Below are positions 1-4,836 of a stretch of DNA of 6,121 bases, piece by piece; the stretch's first letter is position 1; the number at the start of each line of letters is the position of its first letter. The DNA comes from Bacteroidales bacterium (GTDB lineage Bacteria > Bacteroidota > Bacteroidia > Bacteroidales > UBA932), in assembly GCA_017429885.1 (NCBI GenBank), contig JAFROA010000101.1, positions 1 to 6,121 on the forward strand. Direction: 5' to 3'. Made by a program: the position numbers and the translations under genes. The notes below the pieces were generated by a model. That model searched no databases. It was not told the DNA's origin and worked only from the letters and a program-made list of their open reading frames with translations.

Positions 1-95
1 ATACCATAATGAGTCGCAATGTGTCTAACGGAATAACCCTCCTCAAGTAACTTCATATACTTAAGGCGGTCTTCATAAGTGTGCTTTTTGTACAT
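1..95 (-). CDS. IS3-family transposase OrfA, N-terminal fragment (cut by window edge)
   Basis: The start codon is ATG at 95-93 and the frame is open to the window edge, giving 31 complete codons. The product begins MYKKHTYEDRLKYMKLLEEG and continues with YSVRHIATHYG. The pattern of a basic start, an amphipathic helix (LKYMKLLEEG) and a second helix (SVRHIATHYG) is the usual N-terminal helix-turn-helix of IS3-family OrfA proteins, which bind the element ends and are normally fused by programmed -1 frameshifting to the OrfB integrase (DDE) part. Neither OrfB nor the slippery site is visible. There is no Shine-Dalgarno, as is usual in Bacteroidota. A different HTH protein is possible, but the IS-like tip 41 bases upstream favours a transposase. 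Confidence 0.7.
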   Translation of the reverse strand, partial: MYKKHTYEDRLKYMKLLEEGYSVRHIATHYG

Positions 96-100
96 AACAA

Positions 101-134
101 AACCCCGAAAGTTTTTTGTCTAACTTTCGGGGTT
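101..134 (-). repeat. 13-bp perfect palindrome at the IS tip, upstream of OrfA
   Basis: AACCCCGAAAGTT (101-113) and AACTTTCGGGGTT (122-134) are exact reverse complements around an 8-base loop. The outer arm is part of the element's terminal repeat. The inner arm stops five bases before the OrfA start codon. An RNA entering from outside the element could fold here and mask OrfA translation initiation, as known for IS10 and some other insertion sequences. That role is inference. Confidence 0.75.
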
Positions 135-139
135 CATGT

Positions 140-158
140 CACCGAGGCGGTGCTTTTT
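140..158 (+). terminator. Probable intrinsic terminator, plus strand
   Basis: CACCG (140-144) pairs with CGGTG (148-152) around the loop AGG, and CTTTTT follows directly. A G+C-rich short stem with a T-run is the intrinsic terminator pattern on the plus strand. It would stop transcripts coming out of the insertion element, although no plus-strand gene is visible in front of it. In the minus direction the stem lacks a T-run. Confidence 0.45.
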
Positions 159-183
159 CTGTGCCCGTGGGCCCTTCTATTTA

Positions 184-203
184 CTGAGGGGCGTTCCCCT
201 CAG
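184..203. repeat. 8-bp perfect hairpin downstream of the GH43 gene
   Basis: CTGAGGGG (184-191) and CCCCTCAG (196-203) form a perfect 8-bp stem with a 4-base loop, 37 bases past the GH43 stop codon. It may protect the 3' end of the operon mRNA or act as a poor terminator. No T-run follows on the minus strand, so I call it a hairpin rather than a terminator. The spacer also carries the smaller near-palindrome CGAGCGAAGCGAG at about 215-229. Confidence 0.5.
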
Positions 204-239
204 ACTCCCTGAACTCGCTTCGCTCGGACTGGCGGATAT

Positions 240-1547
240 CTATTCGAAGCGGAAGGAATTGATTGTGAATAGGTTCTTGTCCTTGTCTCCGTGGAAGCGC
301 ATCCTGATCGGCTTTACTCCCTTCAGGTCGGTGTTCACCTTTGCCTCAAGGGTTATGAGAGTCTTCCCGTCACCCTCCGGGACTTTGAAAGTGGCCACAT
401 TATTGCCGTACAGATATTCCGAATAGACATAGATCATTCCGCCGGCCTCCGGGCAGATTGAGAGGATCATTTTCGTGGGTCCGTCCTTGAAGTCAAAGTC
501 TCTCCAAGCGGCGGTGTCGAAGTCACGTATCTCGCTGAGCCTGTGGTTCTTATCGATTCTGGCGTGGCCTGTAAGATAGCATGCCCTTCCAGCGACCGGA
601 TCCGAGCCGATGGCAAGGTAAGGGTCAAGCGGTTTTCCCGCTCCTGTCGAGGTCATCTCCACTTCCGGGATTGACCCGTCTGGTAGAATCTTTATAGGCT
701 CAACACAGCTCTGGCGCATTGTGTTGGAGCCTTGAGATGCCCTGTGATAGAACACATACCATTTGTCTTTGAACTTGACCACGGAACCGTGGTTGTTCCA
801 CACTGCCGGGTCACAGCCAAAGTTATCGATTATTACCCCACGGTATGTGTAAGGGCCTGTGACGCTGTTGGATGTCGCATATCCAAGGCAGGTAGGCATT
901 CCTCTTCGGCTGATGTCAGCGAACACAAGGTAGTATGTCCCATTGTGCTTGAATGCCTGTATCCCCTCATGGAAATGATGATTGGCTTCGGTGATGATCC
1001 CGTCCTTTATGGTCGAGGGGTCGATGCTTCTCATATCGGGATTCAACTTGGCGCATTTGGCGGAGAACTGCCCCCAGAACATCCATGCCTGGCCATCGTC
1101 ATCGATGAATACTGAAGGGTCGATCTGGTTCGCATGCTCGACTGGCTTCCCATCCTTGAAAGGACCGTATGGACTGTCTGCCACAGCGGTTCCTTCGGGG
1201 TCGGGGCCGGGTTGGGAATAGAAGAGGTAGTATTTTCCGTCTTTCTCGATGCAATCCGGGGCGTAAAGCGCCTCGTCGTTGTATCTGATCTCCTCTGATG
1301 TGAATGACTGTCCACCCTTCCAGTGAATCATGTCCACAGTGGAGAATACATCGTATTTCCCCGAGCAATAGTACGATGGATCTTCATCTTTAGAGCCGTA
1401 AACAAATAGGGTAGGGGTCCCGTCAATAGTCCAGACTCTGGCCTGTGGATCGGAATTGTAGGCTCTGTTAAGCAGGATCGGATTCTGCGCCATCGCCATT
1501 GAGGAGGTGAGCATCGTCATCGCCACGGTCAATAATATCCGTCTCAT
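240..1547 (-). CDS. GH43 glycoside hydrolase (arabinofuranosidase/xylosidase-like) with C-terminal CBM6-like domain
   Basis: A 435-residue secreted enzyme. Residues 1-20 form a signal peptide ending AMA before Q21. The five-bladed beta-propeller of GH43 covers about residues 25-300. The three expected acids are present: general base D33 in NSDPQARVW, pKa-modulating D143 in NQIDPSVF, and general acid E194 in FHEGIQAF. H253 in NNHGSV matches the conserved propeller-core His. Residues about 310-435 have the aWrdFdF...GG.IyVysE...fRF pattern of a CBM6-like beta-sandwich. GH43 enzymes mainly remove alpha-L-arabinofuranosyl or beta-xylosyl units, and some are galactofuranosidases; the substrate cannot be fixed from sequence alone. 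The ATG lies 21 bp after the fucosidase stop, so the two are probably co-transcribed. No Shine-Dalgarno is present; the upstream bases are AT-rich, typical for Bacteroidota. The gene looks complete. Confidence 0.92.
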   Translation of the reverse strand: MRRILLTVAMTMLTSSMAMAQNPILLNRAYNSDPQARVWTIDGTPTLFVYGSKDEDPSYYCSGKYDVFSTVDMIHWKGGQSFTSEEIRYNDEALYAPDCIEKDGKYYLFYSQPGPDPEGTAVADSPYGPFKDGKPVEHANQIDPSVFIDDDGQAWMFWGQFSAKCAKLNPDMRSIDPSTIKDGIITEANHHFHEGIQAFKHNGTYYLVFADISRRGMPTCLGYATSNSVTGPYTYRGVIIDNFGCDPAVWNNHGSVVKFKDKWYVFYHRASQGSNTMRQSCVEPIKILPDGSIPEVEMTSTGAGKPLDPYLAIGSDPVAGRACYLTGHARIDKNHRLSEIRDFDTAAWRDFDFKDGPTKMILSICPEAGGMIYVYSEYLYGNNVATFKVPEGDGKTLITLEAKVNTDLKGVKPIRMRFHGDKDKNLFTINSFRFE

Positions 1548-1568
1548 TATACTTTTATTAATCAGTTA

Positions 1569-3341
1569 TTAATCAATTCTGAACACTATTGCTGACTGGA
1601 AGGGAAGATTCTCAGGGCTGAGGATCTCCAACGCGTCCTCGTTACGGCTCCACTTGAGTTTTCCCTTATGCCCCAATAACTTGACTCTCTTGACACTGTC
1701 TTTCAGCCCCGCTTCGGTTCCAAAGGATTTGATACGGATTGTGTTTCCAGGTTCAGGAGGATTCATCATGAAGGCGTACACGGCGCCATCAGCGCCCTGG
1801 GTGAAACGTATGTCTTCATGAGAATACTGGAATTCAGCCTGTGCTTTACCAAGTCCCCCGCCTGGAAGTTTGATGAGGTGTCCTTCTTGGTCCAAGGTGC
1901 CCTCACCGAGGGTTTTCCATGCTTTGCTGCCGTACACACCTTCTCCGCAGACCTTCATCCATATTCCGACAGTCTCAAGCATCTTCTCTCCTTCCTCATC
2001 AATCGAGCCGTCAGCTTTGATCGGGACACAGAGGGCGCAGTTCCCGTCACGGGTTACGGCCTCAATGATGAAATGAATCGCGGATGAGGCGTCATATATG
2101 AATCCCGGGGCGTAAAACCAGTCACCTATAGGGGCTTCACGAATCCAGGGTTGGGAAGTCTTTATGTCATCCGGGAAATTGAATTCCTCAGTGGTGACGG
2201 TCCCGTTGGTGGGATTCCTGAACTTGACCACACTGAAGGTGTTCACTTCGCCTCGGTCCCGGAGCGTGCGATTATAGAAGTCTGCCATGACTCGGGGCAT
2301 AGCGTCGCATTTGTATCCGGCGCCTGTGCCATCGCCGCAGAACGGGCCTTGAGAGGTGCCGTCAGTGTAGATGAAGTCCGGGTCGTAGTGGTGGGTGACA
2401 TCCATGATTCTCAGAGCCCACTGAGTGGCGTACCAACGAGCATAGTCAATGTGATGACAGAATATCCCCTCATCCGGGACAATTTGTGAACCTACTGATT
2501 TATATTCCCTTAGATCGATTCCGTATAGTCTTCTCGGGTCAAAGCCTTCCCACCATTTCCCCTTACCGTCCTCAAGAGTCTGGTTGCCGTCATAAGGGAT
2601 TCCGGCTTTGTTGCCAGAAGTATCTGCCCCGAATGCGGTTTGCCACCACCACCAAGTGTACTCGTGGTGGAAGGTCACCCCGAAACGCATGCCCTCCTCG
2701 CGGCAGGCCTCCGACCATTCTTTAAGGAAATCCCTCTTGGGACCGATGTTGACCGAGTTCCAAGGCTGGTAGCGGGAGTTCCAGAGGTCGTAGTTGTCGT
2801 GGTGGACTCCTTGGATAAGCAGGAAGCGGGCTCCGGCTTTTTTATAGAGGTTGGTCAGTGTGGCGGGATCGAGTTTGGAAGGGTTCCAGACGTTGAGGAC
2901 ATCCTTGTAACCCACTTCGGAAGGATGTCCGAAGCGTTTCACGTGATTCTCGTAGGCTTTATTGCCCTCTTCGTAAAGTCTGCGGGCATACCAGTCGCCG
3001 CTTTCCCCTGATGCTTGCGGCCCGAAGTGGACCCAGATGCCCACCTTGGCGTCACGGAGCCACTGGGGTGTGCCGGGATAGTTCTCCTCGATGCTTTCCC
3101 AGGTGGGTTGGAATGGTCCTGGTGTGATAGGAATATCCAGTTTTACCTCGGGAAAACTGTCCGGAGGAGCCATGGTGACGCTGGCTATTGGCATTTTTTC
3201 GGGAACTTCGGGAATAGGGGGAAGATCCGGTAGGGGAGTATTATCGGTTTTGGCCTGCCGGTTGGCGCATGATGTGGCGCAGAACGCCATCAGAAGCGCC
3301 GCGCAGGCAATCGCGATAATTTCTGGCACGAATCTCTTCAT
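1569..3341 (-). CDS. GH29 alpha-L-fucosidase, surface or periplasmic lipoprotein
   Basis: A 590-residue exo-alpha-L-fucosidase of family GH29, which releases L-fucose by a retaining mechanism. The N-terminus has a hydrophobic signal (residues 8-24) ending ATSC, with C25 the likely lipidated Cys, then a Pro-rich linker (about 35-80). The (beta/alpha)8 domain starts near 83 with family marks KVGIWVHFGP (99-108), the His pair 180-181 in VHHDNYDLWNS, and FHHEY (224-228). The nucleophile is expected to be D327 in DFIYTDG. Candidate acid/base residues are E385 or E386 in TTEEFNF. QPWIREAPIGDWFY (397-410) and CALCVPIKADGSI (435-447) match the GH29 closing motifs. The last ~100 residues form a C-terminal beta-sandwich-like part. 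W230-W233 is an unusual run of four Trp. It leads a two-gene operon with the GH43 gene. I found no exact TAnnTTTG promoter in the 162 bases upstream. Confidence 0.93.
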   Translation of the reverse strand: MKRFVPEIIAIACAALLMAFCATSCANRQAKTDNTPLPDLPPIPEVPEKMPIASVTMAPPDSFPEVKLDIPITPGPFQPTWESIEENYPGTPQWLRDAKVGIWVHFGPQASGESGDWYARRLYEEGNKAYENHVKRFGHPSEVGYKDVLNVWNPSKLDPATLTNLYKKAGARFLLIQGVHHDNYDLWNSRYQPWNSVNIGPKRDFLKEWSEACREEGMRFGVTFHHEYTWWWWQTAFGADTSGNKAGIPYDGNQTLEDGKGKWWEGFDPRRLYGIDLREYKSVGSQIVPDEGIFCHHIDYARWYATQWALRIMDVTHHYDPDFIYTDGTSQGPFCGDGTGAGYKCDAMPRVMADFYNRTLRDRGEVNTFSVVKFRNPTNGTVTTEEFNFPDDIKTSQPWIREAPIGDWFYAPGFIYDASSAIHFIIEAVTRDGNCALCVPIKADGSIDEEGEKMLETVGIWMKVCGEGVYGSKAWKTLGEGTLDQEGHLIKLPGGGLGKAQAEFQYSHEDIRFTQGADGAVYAFMMNPPEPGNTIRIKSFGTEAGLKDSVKRVKLLGHKGKLKWSRNEDALEILSPENLPFQSAIVFRID

Positions 3342-3380
3342 GCCACTAAGTTACGAAAAAAGGAGGAAAGGGCATGCTTT

Positions 3381-3493
3381 GCGGGCAAGGTCTAATTTTA
3401 GGTGCTTGACCTTGCCCGCCGAATCGGCCTTCCATCGCCCTGCAGCCCCATTTCCCCCGGCAAGGTCCCCCATGTGAAATTAGACCTTGCCCG
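3381..3493. repeat. Palindromic doublet: two opposed hairpins with 17-bp inverted ends
   Basis: Four copies of GGCAAGGTC or its complement alternate in orientation. Hairpin one is GCGGGCAAGGTC (3381-3392) against GACCTTGCCCGC (3408-3419). Hairpin two is GGCAAGGTC (3459-3467) against GACCTTGCC (3483-3491). Both loops are exactly 15 bases. The outer ends, CGGGCAAGGTCTAATTT (3382-3398) and AAATTAGACCTTGCCCG (3477-3493), are perfect 17-bp inverted repeats, so hairpin two is a mirrored copy of hairpin one. The layout resembles a REP doublet or a very short MITE. It could also serve as a two-way terminator between the nuclease and fucosidase genes, but no T-runs follow the stems. It begins ten bases past the nuclease stop. 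Confidence 0.8.
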
Positions 3494-3503
3494 AAAAGAG
3501 GGG

Positions 3504-4199
3504 TTATCCCTCAAAGACTATCGCCAGCATGGCGACCCCGCCAAAGTGACGGATGTTGTCGTGGACTTCGCGGACGACAAGGCGGAGCGTCTCACAGTCC
3601 GGCTCTTCGTGCCAAACCAGATTCTCGCTTTCCTTGAAGTCCTTGACTTCCCGGACACTTTTGCCCATATTCTTTGCCAGCAGGGCGAACCCGGCCTCGT
3701 GAAGATATTGACGGTCACCTGTTTCAACGATGTGACGGATCCCTTCCCGGCCGAGTTCCCGCTCCCAGTCGAAGACCACTTCCGCCTTTGAGACCGGTCT
3801 GAAGTCCGCCCGTCCGTCGTTGAAGTTTATTCCCTGGAATCCGTTCTCAGCCTTGATCTGCCTCCAGGTTTTTCCATGCATGTTGCTATAGCCCTTGTCC
3901 GGGGGGATCACATTATCGTCCGGAATCCAGAGCGAGTCGCCCGGCTCCCCAGTCCATCGTCCTCCCGAAGTGGGAATATTCTTCCTGCCCCGGTCGCTGA
4001 ACAACTGCCCCCAGAGGGCGTCCAGCATCCTCTGGTCCCTCTCCGGCAGCTCATCAAACCGCCTCTGTTTCAGCCCATCATCCCTTATCCCATCCAGCTC
4101 CCGCTGGAGAGTCGAAAGGCGCTTCGCCCGGGAAGCGAGAGAGGCGCTGGTAAAAGAGTTTGACCTATTAAGCAAAGATTCAATAAGAGAAAAAAACAT
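3504..4199 (-). CDS. HNH/ENDO VII-superfamily nuclease with WHE motif (polymorphic-toxin type, orphan)
   Basis: A predicted metal-dependent DNase of about 231 residues. From an ATG at 4199; a GTG at 4211 would add MKHH and overlap the upstream stop by one base. Residue numbers here use the GTG form. The conserved toxin region begins GGRWTGEPGDSLWIP (83-97), then GKTWRQI (113-119), GFQGINFNDGRADF (124-137) and SKAEV. The nuclease signature is LVWHEEPDCETLRLV (198-212), EVH (215-217) and HFGG (222-225). This is the order seen in the W-H-H/W-H-E HNH domains at the C-termini of secreted bacterial toxins. No signal peptide, RHS, PAAR or other delivery domain precedes it; residues 1-80 are mostly helical and unrecognised. 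Two tiny genes lie directly upstream and appear to share its promoter. No downstream immunity gene is present. The first ~20 codons are AT-rich and the rest GC-rich. Confidence 0.78.
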   Translation of the reverse strand: MFFSLIESLLNRSNSFTSASLASRAKRLSTLQRELDGIRDDGLKQRRFDELPERDQRMLDALWGQLFSDRGRKNIPTSGGRWTGEPGDSLWIPDDNVIPPDKGYSNMHGKTWRQIKAENGFQGINFNDGRADFRPVSKAEVVFDWERELGREGIRHIVETGDRQYLHEAGFALLAKNMGKSVREVKDFKESENLVWHEEPDCETLRLVVREVHDNIRHFGGVAMLAIVFEG

Positions 4200-4210
4200 A
4201 TGGTGTTTCA

Positions 4211-4363
4211 CTATTTATTCTTGACTTCTGAACGAAATTGACTGAAGTCTTTTTTAGCGCTATCATAAGTTTTTTTAGTAGCATTCCCAATAAAAATGCT
4301 ACCGACTGTTCCTCCTATTGCAATCGCACCTTTAATGAGTGCTTTTATTAAATTGGGATTCAT
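4211..4363 (-). CDS. Small 50-aa protein with Gly-rich hydrophobic segment
   Basis: ATG at 4363, stop TAG at 4213-4211. I do not recognise a family. The product starts MNPNLIKALIKGAIAIGG and has a Gly-rich hydrophobic stretch at about residues 9-27 (G12, G17, G18, G21, G26, including one GxxxG at 17-21), followed by a charged, helical tail rich in Lys ending in KNK. This looks like a single membrane-inserting helix with a cytoplasmic-type basic tail. It starts four bases after the stop of the 55-aa gene and ends 11 bases before the nuclease ATG (or overlaps the alternative GTG by one base), so the three are almost certainly one operon. It could be an immunity protein, a toxin adaptor, a holin-like export aid or a membrane-active peptide. 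Tight packing, lack of internal stops and good starts argue it is real. Confidence 0.62.
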   Translation of the reverse strand: MNPNLIKALIKGAIAIGGTVGSIFIGNATKKTYDSAKKDFSQFRSEVKNK

Positions 4364-4367
4364 CTAT

Positions 4368-4535
4368 TTATTTCTTTTTAGAAGAATGTTTATCTACGAA
4401 CTTGTCAATACTATTAACAATCCAGTCGCCAGCCCTATCTCCTTTATTTTGAATATGTTGGGTGGATCGTCCTATTATTTTATCCTTTGCTTGCCCGCCG
4501 AATGTCTCAAGAAGGGCTTTGATAATGTCGTTCAT
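4368..4535 (-). CDS. Small 55-aa basic amphipathic protein, first gene of nuclease operon
   Basis: ATG at 4535, stop TAA at 4370-4368. No family recognised. The product opens MNDIIKALLETFGGQAKDK and ends in KHSSKKK. It is soluble-looking, with two likely amphipathic helices (about 3-12 and 35-50) and a Lys-rich tail; there is no signal peptide or Cys. Its start resembles that of the next small protein (IKAL after a short MN- head, then GG), hinting at a related pair. A Bacteroidota-type promoter ends 20 bases upstream, leaving a very short 5' leader. Another ATG at 4540 gives only the mini-frame ATG AAA TGA, whose last bases overlap this start. The protein may be an antitoxin, adaptor or one half of a two-peptide system with the 50-aa product. 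Confidence 0.62.
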   Translation of the reverse strand: MNDIIKALLETFGGQAKDKIIGRSTQHIQNKGDRAGDWIVNSIDKFVDKHSSKKK

Positions 4536-4554
4536 TTCATTGAGTGTTTCTGAA

Positions 4555-4585
4555 CAAAGCTATCTAAAACTACTTATCTGGTCAA
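4555..4585 (-). promoter_or_regulatory. Bacteroidota-type promoter for the small-protein/nuclease operon
   Basis: On the minus strand, TTG (4585-4583) is followed after 20 bases by TAGCTTTG (4562-4555), an exact fit to the TAnnTTTG -7 element with the usual -33 spacing. Transcription would start near 4548, about a dozen bases before the 55-aa gene. The -33 region carries a direct repeat, CTTGACC at 4603-4597 and again at 4586-4580, and an inverted repeat ACTTAT (4572-4577)/ATAAGT (4590-4595) centred on the -33 element, which could be a repressor site. Confidence 0.65.
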
Positions 4586-4627
4586 GGTCATAAGTGGGTC
4601 AAGTTTGCCTTATGCTATTTAGAAGTT

Positions 4628-4717
4628 CAGATGATGTTTATTTGAAATTATGAAAGAGAGTGCCTGGATAACTTGCGTTAGAAGATATCCGTAAGTCACT
4701 CTCTTTAAGATCATCTG
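4628..4717 (-). repeat. 90-base nested inverted repeat directly after the precursor stop codon; possible terminator or mRNA stabiliser
   Basis: CAGATGAT (4628-4635) pairs with ATCATCTG (4710-4717), and inside it AAAGAGAGTG (4653-4662) pairs with CACTCTCTTT (4697-4706). A further imperfect inner stem is possible (ACTTGCG 4671-4677 with CGTAAGT 4690-4696, or GGATA with TATCC). The outer arm touches the stop codon of the 37-aa peptide. In RNA this would make a long stem-loop separating the maturase/peptide transcript from the next operon's promoter. The minus-strand stem is followed by CATAATTT rather than a clean T-run, so termination is plausible but not proven. Confidence 0.6.
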
Positions 4718-4831
4718 TTAGCAGCGGCATTTGCCTGGGAATATGCAACCCATGGTACCGTTGTTTGTCCCTTTAAAAATGGAGGAGTTTACAACACGTG
4801 AAACAAGGGAAATGTGAAATAAAGGTTTCAT
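4718..4831 (-). CDS. Candidate RiPP precursor peptide, 37 aa, Cys-rich C-terminus
   Basis: ATG at 4831, stop TAA at 4720-4718, five bases after the maturase stop. The product starts MKPLFHISLVSRVV and ends GTMGCIFPGKCRC, with all three Cys (C29, C35, C37) in the last nine residues. A basic/hydrophobic leader followed by a short Gly/Cys C-terminal core is the usual shape of a radical-SAM-modified precursor; the leader would bind the maturase, and the core would receive thioether or other carbon-centred bonds. No GG cleavage site typical of the Bacteroidales GG leaders is present; GT/GTMG before C29 is a possible cut region. There is no dedicated peptidase or exporter in view. I do not recognise a named family. 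The position, size and Cys placement are what support the call. Confidence 0.7.
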   Translation of the reverse strand: MKPLFHISLVSRVVNSSIFKGTNNGTMGCIFPGKCRC

Positions 4832-4836
4832 AATGA

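Larger units (their letters stand above)
1..136 (-). mobile_element. IS3-family (IS150-group-like) insertion sequence, left end only
   Basis: On the minus strand the element begins at 136 with TGAACCCCGAAAGTTAGACA, which resembles the TG-start, C-rich, AAAGTT(A/G)GACA ends of the IS150 group of IS3-family elements. The OrfA start codon follows 41 bases in. The rest of the element, including OrfB, the right end and the target duplication, lies outside the window, so neither completeness nor the flanking direct repeat can be checked. The element reads in the same direction as the glycosidase genes upstream of it. The family call rests on the tip sequence and the helix-turn-helix start of OrfA together; each alone would be weaker. 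Confidence 0.72.

Noticed and set aside
140..158. The hairpin CACCG-AGG-CGGTG with CTTTTT closely resembles the last stem of the Cas9 tracrRNA of Streptococcus pyogenes.
   Set aside because: There is no anti-repeat, repeat array or cas gene in the window; it is a short generic terminator shape.
3351..3473. A 40-codon minus-strand frame starting MGDLAGG between nuclease and fucosidase, considered as an immunity gene.
   Set aside because: It merely translates the palindromic repeats; the repeated words give KLDLARK-like text in several frames, and no protein-like pattern is seen.
3381..3493. Four copies of GGCAAGGTC suggest a small CRISPR array.
   Set aside because: The copies alternate in orientation and form hairpins, spacing is uneven (about 25 and 50 bases), and the unit is too short for a CRISPR repeat.
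3402..3791. A 129-codon plus-strand frame across the palindromic doublet and the nuclease 3' end.
   Set aside because: It is antisense to a well-supported nuclease domain and its start consists of repeat sequence.
4296..4553. An 85-codon hydrophobic plus-strand frame opposite the two mini-genes.
   Set aside because: The minus-strand frames are tightly packed behind a consensus promoter and end at the nuclease start; the plus frame has no promoter or neighbours and is best read as a shadow.
4619..4714. A 31-codon minus-strand frame starting MILKRV, in frame with and just after the precursor stop.
   Set aside because: It lies almost wholly inside the nested inverted repeat, has no recognisable features and is of chance length.
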